Shown here in pieces: positions 47,215-56,937 of a stretch of 64,000 nt of DNA. Positions within the stretch are counted from its first letter, which is position 1. The number at the start of each line of letters is the position of its first letter. Below the pieces are notes generated by a model that ran no database searches, was not told the origin of the DNA, and saw only the letters and a program-made list of their open reading frames with translations. The stretch is from assembly GCF_004355185.1 (NCBI RefSeq), contig NZ_CP037922.1, positions 2,698,001 through 2,762,000 on the forward strand, given 5' to 3'. The DNA is from Hymenobacter radiodurans. Lineage in GTDB: Bacteria > Bacteroidota > Bacteroidia > Cytophagales > Hymenobacteraceae. Made by a program: the position numbers and the translations under genes.

Positions 47215-48381
47215 ATGCGACCCCCTTACTATTCTTCCTTAACGGGTGTGCGAGCAGTAGCTGCGTTCATGGTCTATTTGCACCATTATAATCCGGGGCA
47301 ACTAATATTTAACAGTCCTTTTTTAAAATCTGTGTTTCACGAATTCCACGTAGGAGTAACAATTTTCTTTACACTTAGTGGTTTTCTTATTACGGAAAGA
47401 TATTTTATTACAGATGTAGTATCCATCAAAAATATAAAAACATATCTTATCAATCGATTTGCGAGGATATACCCCTTGTATATTATTTTGACTCTTCCAG
47501 TCTTCTTTATTGCTTTTTATAATGTGGGTTTTAGTAGATACTATTTATATGCGCTTATCCTAAACATTACACTTCTTAAGAGTTTATCGTTAGAATATGC
47601 ATTCACCGGGTTGCCCCAAGCTTGGTCGCTAACCGTGGAGGAGTGTTTCTACTTTTTTGCCATATTCTTTTTCGCAGCTCTAAATGCCCCCCGATTCAGT
47701 AAAGCTATAGTTTGGGTATCAGCTATAGTTTTACTACCCGCGACAGGGTTTGTACTGGTCAAAATCTTTAACTATCTGCACTTACCATTCTTTGAGAATA
47801 TGTCTTTTGTGGCATACACCACTTTTTTTGGCCGCTTCTTCGAGTTTTTTATTGGCGCTGGTTTAGCGTTATTACTAAAGAAAGTAAAAACTAATCATTA
47901 TTTACCTTTTCTCACGTACGGAGGCATTATATTATTTTCACTTGGCGTGTTTGCATTAACAAAAATAAAAATAGCGTACGAAGCCAATTTTGGTATAAGC
48001 CCACCCATTGGTATTACAGTAAATAACCTTTATCTACCTTTATGCATAGCCATTATATTTATGGGATTACTCAGAGAAAAAAGCCTAGTATCAACGTTCT
48101 TATCTACCAAACCATTATCTGTACTTGGGAAAAGCTCTTATGCATTTTACCTGATTCATATGGGCCTTATTCATGAGTTACTGTCGCCTTATTTCAATGA
48201 GGAATCAGTATTAGGAGCTGTGGCCATTTATTTAGTCCTTGTAGTGTTAGCAATAGCTTTGTATTTCTTTTTCGAAGAGCCAGTAAATAAAAAAATCAAA
48301 TCACTTACTTCTCGTCACAATTGGCCAACTCCTACTTCCAGTTCAAGCAATTCCGCATTGAGCAAGGCCAGTGTGCGATGA
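47215..48381 (+). CDS. Acyltransferase family 3 membrane protein (OafA-like), likely acquired
   Basis: This polytopic O-acyltransferase of 388 residues starts YYSSLTGVRAVAAFMVYLHHY with the catalytic histidine. It has TLSGFLITERYF, NRFARIYPLYIIL, QAWSLTVEECFYFF and LGKSSYAFYLIHMGLIHELL. Such enzymes acetylate or succinylate surface polysaccharides from the cytoplasmic side. The base composition is visibly A+T-richer than the genes on both sides. Its last 20 codons run into the 5-prime end of trmN6 in another frame, giving a Ser-rich tail (PTPTSSSSNSALSKASVR) that looks like accidental read-through. A plausible reading is insertion of a foreign gene whose original end was lost. Confidence 0.88.
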   Translation: MRPPYYSSLTGVRAVAAFMVYLHHYNPGQLIFNSPFLKSVFHEFHVGVTIFFTLSGFLITERYFITDVVSIKNIKTYLINRFARIYPLYIILTLPVFFIAFYNVGFSRYYLYALILNITLLKSLSLEYAFTGLPQAWSLTVEECFYFFAIFFFAALNAPRFSKAIVWVSAIVLLPATGFVLVKIFNYLHLPFFENMSFVAYTTFFGRFFEFFIGAGLALLLKKVKTNHYLPFLTYGGIILFSLGVFALTKIKIAYEANFGISPPIGITVNNLYLPLCIAIIFMGLLREKSLVSTFLSTKPLSVLGKSSYAFYLIHMGLIHELLSPYFNEESVLGAVAIYLVLVVLAIALYFFFEEPVNKKIKSLTSRHNWPTPTSSSSNSALSKASVR

Positions 48382-49043
48382 AGGTGTGCACCGATGCCTG
48401 TGTGCTCGGTGCGGCGGCCTACTTATGTGAGGATACTCGCCTCTTGGATATCGGCACGGGTACTGGGCTGTTGGCCTTAATGGCCGCCCAGCGAAATCCT
48501 ACTATTCGGATAGACGCAGTTGAAATAGATGAACTGGCGGCCACACAAGCGATTGATAACGTGAGGGCTAGTCCTTGGCCAGAGCGCATCAAGGTTCACG
48601 CAATGAGTTTAGCTCAATTTGCTGGTACCCAACCAGAACCTTTCGATCATATTATCTCTAACCCGCCTTTTTTTCGGCATTCCCTGCGCTCCCCTGACGT
48701 AGCCCGGACAACGGCCCGCCACACCGCCACTGATACGTTATCCTTTGAGGCACTACTTGCCTTCACTGCACAATATCTGACCCACAGCGGTCGGCTTACT
48801 ATACTATTGCCTCCGCCGGAAATGCACCATTTCGAACAAACGGCAGCCTTGGGGAGCTTTTTTCCTAGCGTGCAGCTGGAATTGCATCATCGCTTGGGTA
48901 GCCGAGCCAACCGCCATATTACTACCTTCACCCGAATGCCAGTGGCTACTAAAAGTCACAGTCTGGCCATCTACACTGATACTGGGTCAGCGTATTCTCC
49001 CGAATTCAAGGCTTTGCTACGCGACTTTTATCTGGCTTTCTGA
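48321..49043 (+). CDS. trmN6: tRNA1(Val) (adenine-37-N6)-methyltransferase TrmN6
   Basis: This SAM-dependent methyltransferase of 240 residues methylates A37 of tRNA-Val. It shows FKQFRIEQGQCAMKVCTDACVLGA, the SAM-binding LLDIGTGTGLLALMAAQRN and the catalytic NPPFF (ISNPPFFRHSL). The start is TTG at 48321 (reading MANSYFQFKQF), which fits the family; no ATG lies nearer the domain. The first 61 bases overlap the acyltransferase gene. The TTG start and lack of spacing suggest that its promoter or leader was displaced by the upstream acyltransferase. Confidence 0.92.
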   Translation: MANSYFQFKQFRIEQGQCAMKVCTDACVLGAAAYLCEDTRLLDIGTGTGLLALMAAQRNPTIRIDAVEIDELAATQAIDNVRASPWPERIKVHAMSLAQFAGTQPEPFDHIISNPPFFRHSLRSPDVARTTARHTATDTLSFEALLAFTAQYLTHSGRLTILLPPPEMHHFEQTAALGSFFPSVQLELHHRLGSRANRHITTFTRMPVATKSHSLAIYTDTGSAYSPEFKALLRDFYLAF

Positions 49044-49122
49044 GCTGCTTCTGCCATTCTTAATAAACCTTAGCACGTTAAGAATCGCCCACAAGCTCAA
49101 ACCTGATGTGAAAAACGATTTA

Positions 49123-50478
49123 TTAATCCGGAAGCTCGCTTTCTTCTTCCTGAAATTGAATTCCGTACTCAGCCTCTAGTTCAGCCAAAATCGGCTCGTA
49201 TAAGTCGGCGTGCGTTGGGATAACCACACCACGCTGGGGCACCAGACCACGGGTAAGGCGGCGCACGGCCATACCCAGGGGCAAGCCTACTGTTTTGGCC
49301 ATTGCCGTGTGCGTGGCGTCGTCGCCGGGCACAACCAGCGAGGAGGTACGCCGGTATCGTTTGCCCTGCAACGTAAACTTAAACAGGTGCTGCATCACAA
49401 TCAAGTCGCGGTCGCCGGGCTGGAGACGCCATTTTTCGGTCAGTAAATGCTCCAGTAGCTGGGCGGGCGTGGCATTGGGGAGGCCAACCGCTACATGCTT
49501 GAATAGCCCGAGCCAGCTGAGCAGTCGCATTTCCTCCCCTTCCGGATTCAACTCTAGATAATCGGCAAAGTGTGTTGCCAAATTGCCCCCCACGGCAGCG
49601 GCGGGAGGCAAATAGGCAGCAATAAGTTGTTGCCACGTCCAATCGGCTGTATTTCCCAAATGCACGGTGTCGTCGGTGAGGCCGAGGCGCACCAAAGCAT
49701 TCCAGGCAGCACAATAGCCCGGCCGGCGTAGGGTGCCGCGCAAAATGGTCGGGATAGTATCGAGGCCATACGGCGCGCGGTAATTGAGCGAATCGCGGTT
49801 AGCGTAGCCCTCAAACTGTCCGTAGCCGGGCACTTCCAACACCTCAAAGCGGCGAAATAGCTGTTGATACGGAATAAAATGAGGCCGACCATTTTCAAGG
49901 TATTTGGCGGTACTTTGCCCAGCTAATACCACATTGCGCGGGTTCCAGGTAAACTTGTATCGCCACGGATTATCCCCTTCCGACTCGGGGGTAAGCAAGC
50001 CGCCACAGTAGGATTTGAAAGATAATAATTGCCCCCCGCGAGCTTTAATATCACTTATGGCCTGCATCGCCGACATATGATCGAGGCCGGGGTCGAGGCC
50101 ACACTCCATCAGCAGCGTGACGCCGGCAGCCTGGGCTTCTGCATCCAAGGCCCGAATTTCGTCGGTGGCGTAGCTGGCGGTGGCTAGGTGACGGCCGTGG
50201 TGTAAGCAAGCGCGAGCTACCATCGGATGAAACGCCGCGGGCAGCATGGATATCACTATATCAGCGGCAGCTACTAATTCATTCAGTAGCACATCATTCT
50301 GAATATCAAATGGTACTACGCGGGCGTATTCGGTGTGCGCTACGAGTATGGGCACCAAATGAGCTGGCTGCACATCGGCCACGGTGAGGTACCAGCCCTC
50401 ACTGGGCGCATGGCGCAAGAGGTAGTTTATCAGAGAAGACGCCGAACGACCGGCCCCGAGCAGCAGAATATTTTTCAA
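49123..50478 (-). CDS. Saccharopine dehydrogenase family protein
   Basis: This 451-residue oxidoreductase has an N-terminal Rossmann fold (ILLLGAGRSASSLINYLL, VISMLPAAFHPMVARACLHHG) and the Lys9-type substrate region LLMECGLDPGLDHMSAMQ followed by FKSYCGGLLTPE. It matches saccharopine dehydrogenases of the L-glutamate-forming type, which act in the alpha-aminoadipate route or in lysine breakdown. The exact step is not certain in a genome whose other genes for the route are not in view. The frame is complete. Confidence 0.88.
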   Translation of the reverse strand: MKNILLLGAGRSASSLINYLLRHAPSEGWYLTVADVQPAHLVPILVAHTEYARVVPFDIQNDVLLNELVAAADIVISMLPAAFHPMVARACLHHGRHLATASYATDEIRALDAEAQAAGVTLLMECGLDPGLDHMSAMQAISDIKARGGQLLSFKSYCGGLLTPESEGDNPWRYKFTWNPRNVVLAGQSTAKYLENGRPHFIPYQQLFRRFEVLEVPGYGQFEGYANRDSLNYRAPYGLDTIPTILRGTLRRPGYCAAWNALVRLGLTDDTVHLGNTADWTWQQLIAAYLPPAAAVGGNLATHFADYLELNPEGEEMRLLSWLGLFKHVAVGLPNATPAQLLEHLLTEKWRLQPGDRDLIVMQHLFKFTLQGKRYRRTSSLVVPGDDATHTAMAKTVGLPLGMAVRRLTRGLVPQRGVVIPTHADLYEPILAELEAEYGIQFQEEESELPD

Positions 50479-50745
50479 GAGATGGGTGCGAAGTGATGCG
50501 CAAGTGTACGAACTCTATCTCTAATTGGGCGCCTGACGGCTGGGCATTACGTTTATTGCGAAGAGGCAGCAGTTGCAAATACTGTTGGGGCTGCTAACGA
50601 ACGAGGCAGGGGCGTGGGGGGCAAATTTTTGAATGTTTGGATGTAGATACACTTGTAAAAGGATAAATGTCTTACATTCACCGCCCCTTCTCCTACCGGG
50701 GCCGCTTGGTTGGTGATGGAACGCTGCATTTCCTTAGACCTGCCA

Positions 50746-51243
50746 ATGGCTCACCCGTTACAACTGACTATTACTGTGGATGTACTGGCTTCCGAAGCGG
50801 AGCTCACACCATCCGAAGCCATCATTTGGCACGCGGCCCGCGCCGCCACCGATCATGCCTACGCTCCTTACTCTCACTTTAATGTGGGTGCTGCGCTACT
50901 CCTCGACGACGGCTCGGTTTTCCGGGGTTCAAATCAGGAAAATGCGGCGTATCCATCGGGTTTGTGCGCCGAACGTACGGCTTTGTTTGGCTTGGCGGTA
51001 AGCCAGCCTGAACGTCGCATTATTGGGATGGCGGTGGCCGCTCGACCGGCTCAGGGCGATTTTATGCTGGCAATGCCGTGCGGAGCCTGCCGCCAGGTCA
51101 TGACTGAGTACGAAAACCGCCAGGGTCAGCTGATACCACTGCTTTTGCCTGGCCCCGAAGGCACTATTTACCGCTTCCGCACGCTGGCCGATTTGCTGCC
51201 GTTTCAGTTTTCCGCCGAAAATCTACCGGGGCAGCCCACGTAG
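50746..51243 (+). CDS. cdd: Cytidine deaminase
   Basis: This 165-residue homotetrameric-type enzyme deaminates cytidine to uridine. The zinc and proton-shuttle motif is NAAYPSGLCAERTALF, and the second zinc motif is MPCGACRQVMTEY. The substrate loop YSHFNVGAALLLDDG is also visible. The ATG at 50746 (MAHPLQLTITV) is chosen; an in-frame upstream start at 50710 is possible. The esterase gene begins 30 bases after the stop, so the two are likely co-transcribed. Confidence 0.93.
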   Translation: MAHPLQLTITVDVLASEAELTPSEAIIWHAARAATDHAYAPYSHFNVGAALLLDDGSVFRGSNQENAAYPSGLCAERTALFGLAVSQPERRIIGMAVAARPAQGDFMLAMPCGACRQVMTEYENRQGQLIPLLLPGPEGTIYRFRTLADLLPFQFSAENLPGQPT

Positions 51244-51273
51244 TTTACTGCTGCAATATTCTACCCATCAGGT

Positions 51274-51924
51274 GTGGCTTTAGCTCAGGAACATCAGCTT
51301 ACAGTGGCGCGTACGGCGCGGTACTATCAGTTGGGTGAGTTTTCTGAGCGCACCCGGCACGTGTGGTTTGTGTGTCATGGGTACGGGCAGTTGGCGGCGT
51401 ATTTTATCCGGCATTTTGCCGTGCTCACCGAAGCCGACGACATTGTCATAATAGCTCCCGAAGGCGTCTCCCGCTTTTATTTACAGGGCAATGGCGGTCG
51501 GATCGGGGCGAGTTGGATGACGCGCGAAGACCGACTGGCTGAGATTGACGACTATGTTGCCTATTTAAACCAATTGGCTGAAACGCTATTCGAAAAAAGC
51601 CCCCCCGGCGTAGCTGTCACTGTGTTGGGCTTCTCGCAGGGCGCAGCTACCGTTAGCCGGTGGCTGGCCCGCGCAACGTTTCGGCCAGACCGGCTCATTT
51701 TGTGGGCTGGTGCCTTCCCCGACGATATCGACTATGCGGTGGCTACCCACTTATTACAACGCCTGCCAGTAGTGCTAGTGTGCGGCGACCAAGACGAATT
51801 TATTAAGGAAGCTGACTTGCAAAAGCAGCGCGACTTTCTCCTTAAGCTGGGCGTTGAGCCAACCATCCTGCGCTTTGCGGGCAAGCATGAGCTTCAGGCT
51901 GGCGTCCTACGGCAATTGAAGTAG
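51274..51924 (+). CDS. Alpha/beta hydrolase, phospholipase/carboxylesterase-like
   Basis: This 216-residue hydrolase has an oxyanion-hole VWFVCHGYGQLA segment and the nucleophile serine in LGFSQGAATVSRW. The acid is in LVCGDQDEFI and the histidine in FAGKHELQ. It resembles the carboxylesterase/phospholipase group (YpfH/lysophospholipase-like). The start is GTG at 51274, shortly after cdd. A seven-C copy of the iterated motif lies in frame (SPPGVAV). The substrate is unknown. Confidence 0.82.
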   Translation: MALAQEHQLTVARTARYYQLGEFSERTRHVWFVCHGYGQLAAYFIRHFAVLTEADDIVIIAPEGVSRFYLQGNGGRIGASWMTREDRLAEIDDYVAYLNQLAETLFEKSPPGVAVTVLGFSQGAATVSRWLARATFRPDRLILWAGAFPDDIDYAVATHLLQRLPVVLVCGDQDEFIKEADLQKQRDFLLKLGVEPTILRFAGKHELQAGVLRQLK

Positions 51925-52295
51925 CGCGGCGCATAGCTAGCTATCAGCATATCAGCATCGTTTTACCTTCCGGGTTGATTTCTTGGCTTTTTTCGAGGCC
52001 TCATATCGTTTGTCGGCCTAGGTGAACAATGGAAGCTCGACATAAGCGGTCGTTCTATGAGGACGGCATGTTTCGAATAATTCCTACCGTTGCAAACCAG
52101 AAACATAAACTATCAGTGGTTTCTTCCAGCGAACAAGTTGGCATTAATAGCTGATCATTAGAAGGTTGGTTTCGTATAAGCCAGCAAGACAATGCTGCAT
52201 TCTTATATTATTTTACGATATATGCCTACACCTAGGTGTTTCTAAGCAGCAGAATCGCATGTAATTGACGGGTAACTTTTCATTGCTAATCAGCT
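51925..52295. other. Intergenic region upstream of the sensor kinase
   Basis: These 371 bases show no recognisable gene or hairpin. One 41-codon open frame starts at 52029 but has no family match, so I do not call it. The region must contain the kinase promoter. Confidence 0.4.
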
Positions 52296-54331
52296 ATGCA
52301 GCGAGGCATTATCCATTTGATTTATCCCACGTTTGCCTGCGATGGATCAGTAGTGATCAGCGCATCCTCTATTGGATTTCCCTGCCTGCCCGTTTGCAGT
52401 TATGTAATTGTATTTGTGCTGCTTTTGGGATGTAAGCTCCTGATGCCATCAGTAGTGAAGGCTGCCCCTAATTTACCCCCCAAGCTTGCCGATACGCTTT
52501 ATCTGCGAGAATCGAATGGCGCTCACCTCTCCGAAACCTACCGTTATTACACAGAGCCTTTTTCAGCCCCTGCCACACCTGCTCACGCCGATAGTATGTT
52601 TAGGTCTGGGGCTTTTAGCGCAGGCCCATGGCATCGGACGCTCAACTTAGGCTTTGCGCACCAGCGGCTTTGGCTGCGATTGGCTGTTGTGAATACGTTG
52701 CCGCAACGCACACGTTTTATCTGGAGCCTCTACAACTACACTGATAGCGCCACCCTTTACTACCGGCGGGCGGGCGACGAGTTATTTACGCGGGTTTCCG
52801 CTGCTTCCTCCCAAGTTCCGGCTGCTGAGCGCATATTTCCGGCTCGGGCCTTGTGCCTCCCGTTCACGCTCGCGACCGGCGAGCACGCCGAATTATATCT
52901 CCGCATTGATCATCATGCGGGCGCTCTCTACGTGCCCACCGACGTGACCACGACCGAGGATTTCCTGGCTTGGGAAGTGAATTATGTTTTTACGAAGCGC
53001 TGGATTTGGCTCATCGGGTTTTATTTAGGTAGCGCCGTATTCAACCTCGTTTTGTTCGGGTTCCTACGCGACCGAATTCACCTGTGGTATGTAGCGTATG
53101 TGGTCTTCACCACGATTTTTCTGCTGATGGAGGACGGGCTGGATGCGTTGGCTTTTCCGGCCGGTATCTACCGCTTGCTGTGGTCCATTGGCCAATTCAA
53201 CTTTATGCTGCTGGCAGCAGCCTGCGGGCTTCGCATACTGCAGTTGTTTCTGCGGCTGCGCAATGGCTGGTCGTATCTCTACCGTGTGGGTACTGGTTTG
53301 ATTGTTACGGCCGCTGTTTTTGTGCTGGTTTACACGCTGCTTTATCCGGCCGCTCGCATTCAGGGGAATACGCTGGGGCTTACCCTGCTCAACGGTGGGC
53401 GGGAGGTGCTGCTGGTTGCCATTTTCACCTATTGTTGGGTAGCGCTCATAACCGTTTTCCGGGCGCCGAACCACCGCCGGCTAGCTCTGTACTACTCCCT
53501 CACCTACTTCTTTTTCTTCGGGGGTTTGTGCTGTTCTGGCTAAACCATGTTGGGCTTACAACTTTACACTTGGTTGAGCCCAATGCCTTGGCTTGGGGGC
53601 TATTTCTGGAGCTGTTAGTACTAAGCTTCCTCCTCACCGGACGTTTTCGCCACACATTACGCCAAAATGCCAAGCTGCGCATCCGGCAGCTTCGCCAGCG
53701 CAATGACATGGGCGCCCGCCTGATAGCTGCTCAGGAAGAAGAACGTGAACACCTGGCCCGTGAATTACACGACGCCTTGGGGCCAAACCTCATGGCCTTG
53801 CACATGGCTTGGCAAGGGCAGGCGATTCGTGATGCCCTGGCTGCTTTCCCTGAAGCCGCCGCCGCCGCACGCCAAACCGAATTGCTATTGCGCCACCTGC
53901 GCGATGAGGTGCGTACCCTAAGTCATGCGCTGCTGCCCGCCGAGCCCGGTCTGGGTGGTTTAAGCGACTCTATAGCGCACTTAGGCGAGCTATTGAATCT
54001 CTACGGCCATCCAACGGTGCGCACATACTGTGATGCCCAGCTCGACACTATTCCGCAAAACCTGCAAATGTCAGCCTACAGAATTGCGGCTGAGCTGCTA
54101 AATAACGCGGTGCGCCATGCTCGTGCCTCCGAAGTAAACGTGCAGCTCCTTAGACACCCAACCTCCTTGGAGGTTCTGGTGGAAGACAATGGAAAAGGCT
54201 TTGAATCAAGCACTGCGGGCAATGGCATTGGTTTGCGGGGCGTACGCGCCCGCGCCGATTATTTAGGCGGTCAGGTTCACATCGAGAGTTCCAGCACTGG
54301 CACTAGTATCATGGTTTGGCTACCGTGTTGA
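52296..54331 (+). CDS. 7TM-DISM sensor histidine kinase (frame broken once)
   Basis: This membrane sensor kinase has about 678 residues. The N-terminal extracytoplasmic 7TMR-DISM extracellular domain (LWLRLAVVNTLPQRTRFIWSLYNYTDSATLYY) is followed by seven membrane helices. Then come a HisKA_3 dimerisation region with the phosphorylated histidine in AQEEEREHLARELHDALG and a HATPase domain (ELLNNAVRHA, VEDNGKGF, GIGLRGVRAR). Such kinases sense small ligands and usually phosphorylate NarL/LuxR-type regulators. No response-regulator gene is adjacent, so it is an orphan here. The frame breaks at the G run 53520-53524; one extra G gives FFGGFVLFWLNHVG. Confidence 0.87.
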
Positions 54332-54444
54332 GTCCACAAAGTCTTGCCAGTAAGGTCATGATGAGTTGGCATTCACCAATTCTTCGCAAGGCTAGGCTAC
54401 TGACGGTCGATGCTATAGTTTGCCATCGACCGTGACTTGTACAC

Positions 54445-54488
54445 AAAAAAGCCCCCCAGCGCCTACTTTCATGCATTGGGGGGCTTTT
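54445..54488. terminator. Bidirectional terminator, iterated-motif type
   Basis: AAAAAAGCCCCCCAG ... TTGGGGGGCTTTT with six-base arms and a loop of about 16 bases. It lies between the kinase gene (plus) and the SDR gene (minus). Confidence 0.88.
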
Positions 54489-54513
54489 CATAATATCCTC
54501 CGAAAGACAAGCC

Positions 54514-55263
54514 TTACAATTCCTTTCGCATGGTCGTAGCGGCTCCTTGGGCAGCTGGCAAAAGCAGAACTTCCGCGATGTTTACGTGGGCCGGACGCGT
54601 AACCATAAACTGAATAACATCCGCCACATCTTCGGCTCGCAGGGGTTCGTAGCCTTTATACACGTTACTGGCGCGTTCAGTATCTCCTTTGAAGCGAACT
54701 GTTGAGAATTCCGTCTCTACCGCCCCCGGATTGACCTCTGCCACCCGAATGTGGTGGGGCAACAGATCCAAGCGCATACCTTTCGAAAGCGCTGCTACGG
54801 CCGCTTTGGAGGCACAATACACGTTGCCATTGGCATAGGTTTCACTCCCGGCTATCGAGCCAATATTGATGATGTGGCCCTGCTTACGCTGCACCATGCT
54901 AGGCAAAATGGCTTGGCTCACGTTGAGCAGACCTTTGACATTACTGTCCAGCATCTGATCCCAATCATCGGGGTCGCCGTCTTGAATTGGAGCTAGGCCA
55001 TGCGCACCACCAGCATTATTGACCAGCACATCGATTTGCTGAAAATCTGCAGGCAGACTCGCCACGGCAGCATCCGTGGCCGCACGGTCGCGCACGTCGA
55101 AGAGCAGCAGATGCACAGGTGTAGGGGCTAGCAGTAGCGCTAATTCTTCTAGTCGTTCCCGCCGGCGGCCCGTCACAACAAGTTGAAAGCCCGCGTGGGC
55201 CAGTGCTACGGCCGTCGCCCGACCAATTCCGGAAGAAGCGCCTGTAATGAAAGCTGTTTTCAT
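54514..55263 (-). CDS. Short-chain dehydrogenase/reductase (YdfG-like)
   Basis: This 249-residue classical SDR shows the cofactor motif TGASSGIGRATAVALA and NNAG in VLVNNAGGAHGL. The catalytic serine region is INIGSIAG and the YxxxK active site is YCASKAAVAAL. The family includes YdfG, an NADP-dependent 3-hydroxy acid/serine dehydrogenase, and that is the best guess. The ATG at 55261-55263 (MKTAFITG) is chosen over an upstream in-frame start. The gene is monocistronic between two terminators. Confidence 0.9.
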   Translation of the reverse strand: MKTAFITGASSGIGRATAVALAHAGFQLVVTGRRRERLEELALLLAPTPVHLLLFDVRDRAATDAAVASLPADFQQIDVLVNNAGGAHGLAPIQDGDPDDWDQMLDSNVKGLLNVSQAILPSMVQRKQGHIINIGSIAGSETYANGNVYCASKAAVAALSKGMRLDLLPHHIRVAEVNPGAVETEFSTVRFKGDTERASNVYKGYEPLRAEDVADVIQFMVTRPAHVNIAEVLLLPAAQGAATTMRKEL

Positions 55264-55297
55264 GGTAAGCTGTGCAAATATGGAAGTTACAGACAAG

Positions 55298-55343
55298 AAA
55301 AAAAGCCCCCCAGAGCACGGAAACAGGCGCTGGGGGCTTTTTT
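55298..55343. terminator. Terminator of porT, iterated-motif type
   Basis: AAAAAAAGCCCCCCAG ... CGCTGGGGGCTTTTTT with six C and five G, downstream of porT on minus. The A-rich side would also work for a plus transcript, but none reads in here. Confidence 0.85.
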
Positions 55344-55353
55344 GGCTCTTGAT

Positions 55354-56133
55354 TTATTCGAAAGTAAAATATAGTGTAACAGTGTGAGCGCGCATACTTT
55401 GCAGGCTACGGCTGTACACGTTGTCGCCGGGCTGCAAGAGGTTGGTCAAGCCGTGAGATACTCGCAATTCAGGCGCAAACTTAAACAGCGGGTAGAATAA
55501 GTCGAGCCCAACACCATACTCAATGGCAATGTCGCTATCATCAGTGCGGAGCAGGTTGCGCTCGGGGTCTTTACGGCGGTTGCCGACGTTAAAGCTCGGC
55601 TTGACGCCTCCTACTACATACACCCGCGTGTTGCGCCGCCGGTCAGAGTGAAACTTCAACAAAAGTGGAAATTCAAGCTGCGTGGTTCCTATTTCCTGCG
55701 TCTGGATGGAGTCGCTGGTGAGTAGAGGTTTAAACTCAACGCGGCGCGTGATAAAGCTCACTCCCGGCGCGAAACGCAAGTTGAAATGGTTAGCTAAGCG
55801 TACATCACCCACAAAACCAACCGAAAAGCCGGGACTGATTATAGAGTTAGCGGTTACCGCCTGGCTGCCTACATACGCTTGCGACTGCTCAATGCGGTAA
55901 CTCGAAAAATTGGGCGCGATATAAAAGCCAGGGTGAAACCACCGGTTGTCATAATCGGCCAAGTTATCAACGGTGATAGACTTAATGTTTCCCCGCTTAC
56001 CAATTTTGGCGCGGGTCTTTCGTTGCGCCTCTGCACTGAATGGCAGCAGCAACAAAAGAAATCCGACGAGAGCCAGACAATTTATTTTTGAGCTGTGTAA
56101 ATGGAGCTTATGCCGAACGTGAGGGGTTGCCAT
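55354..56133 (-). CDS. porT: PorT-family outer-membrane protein, type IX secretion
   Basis: This 259-residue protein has a signal peptide (ALVGFLLLLLPFSAEAQ) and beta-strand-rich barrel repeats (NRWFHPGFYIAPNFSSYRIEQ, FNLRFAPGVSFITRRVEFKP, TLYFTFE end). PorT of Porphyromonas is required for the type IX secretion system, and in Bacteroidota the gene follows ubiE, as here. The ATG at 56133 is the only usable start and overlaps the ubiE end by 52 bases, so translation may be coupled. The short sequence makes the PorT name moderately certain. Confidence 0.82.
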   Translation of the reverse strand: MATPHVRHKLHLHSSKINCLALVGFLLLLLPFSAEAQRKTRAKIGKRGNIKSITVDNLADYDNRWFHPGFYIAPNFSSYRIEQSQAYVGSQAVTANSIISPGFSVGFVGDVRLANHFNLRFAPGVSFITRRVEFKPLLTSDSIQTQEIGTTQLEFPLLLKFHSDRRRNTRVYVVGGVKPSFNVGNRRKDPERNLLRTDDSDIAIEYGVGLDLFYPLFKFAPELRVSHGLTNLLQPGDNVYSRSLQSMRAHTVTLYFTFE

Positions 56134-56807
56134 GCGGGATTTTTGAAGCCAACCTGCGTTAAAATGGACAGGAAGTCAGGACCATCGGGGAAAGCCTGCA
56201 CCGATTCGGGCAGGTAGGTGTAGGCAGCGCGGTCTTTGGAAATAAGCTTCCCAAAAACGGGCAATACGCGCCGGAAATAGAAATTATACGCTTGCTTGAG
56301 CGGAAAAGCAGTGGGTTTGGAGAACTCCAGAATCACCATTTTGCCCCCCGGCCGCAATACCCGCTGCATTTCAGCGAGTCCTTGCTTAAGGTTTTCAAAA
56401 TTACGCACTCCAAACGAAGCAGTCACCGCATCGAAGTGATTATCTGGAAAAGGCAGGCTTTCTGAATCGCCTAGCTCGAGCTGAATACGATGAGAAAGGC
56501 CTTTATCGACCAGCTTGCGCCGCCCTACCTCCAGCATACCTTCCGAGATATCAACGCCGGTCACCTGCGTTTCCGGCGACAGGCGCAGGCTCTCAATGGC
56601 AAAGTCCGCCGTACCGGTAGCAATATCCAGAATGCGCGTCGGGCGCAGATCCTTCAACTGATTCACGGCCTTGCGCCGCCAGTAGATATCAGTACCAGCG
56701 CTCAGGAAGTGATTCAGGAAGTCATACTTGCCAGCAATGCTGTTAAACATCTGGGCTACCTGCGACTTCTTGCCGGCAGCATCGTCTTTATAGGGTACAA
56801 CAGTCAT
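56082..56807 (-). CDS. ubiE: Demethylmenaquinone methyltransferase UbiE/MenG
   Basis: This 241-residue SAM-dependent C-methyltransferase carries out the last step of menaquinone synthesis. Hallmarks are FNSIAGKYDFLNHFLSAGTDIYWRR, the SAM motif ILDIATGTADFAIE, GVDISEGMLEVGR, ASFGVRNFEN and VILEFSKPT. The ATG at 56805-56807 (MTVVPYKDD) matches other members; a longer upstream start lacks support. A copy of the iterated motif lies just upstream (about 56835). The pathway fits a menaquinone-using Bacteroidota. Confidence 0.95.
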   Translation of the reverse strand: MTVVPYKDDAAGKKSQVAQMFNSIAGKYDFLNHFLSAGTDIYWRRKAVNQLKDLRPTRILDIATGTADFAIESLRLSPETQVTGVDISEGMLEVGRRKLVDKGLSHRIQLELGDSESLPFPDNHFDAVTASFGVRNFENLKQGLAEMQRVLRPGGKMVILEFSKPTAFPLKQAYNFYFRRVLPVFGKLISKDRAAYTYLPESVQAFPDGPDFLSILTQVGFKNPAWQPLTFGISSIYTAQK

Positions 56808-56880
56808 AAGGATCTGGGGCAAACAACGAAAGAAGGGGGGCAAAATTGCTCAAACATAACGCGGCGGGGGCATTATGTTG

Positions 56881-56917
56881 AAAAAAAACGGGTCGGGCAG
56901 TATGCCCGACCCGTTTC
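56881..56917 (-). terminator. Terminator of the PorE-like gene
   Basis: On minus, the stem acgggtcgggca ... tgcccgacccgt with a 3-base loop is followed by eight or more T. It lies about 20 bases after the PorE-like stop. Confidence 0.9.
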
Positions 56918-56937
56918 TTAGGGTAGTCGAAAGCCGA

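Noticed and set aside
52029..52154. 41-codon open frame upstream of the sensor kinase
   Set aside because: No recognisable domain, biased neither in composition nor in start context, and chance open frames of this size are common.
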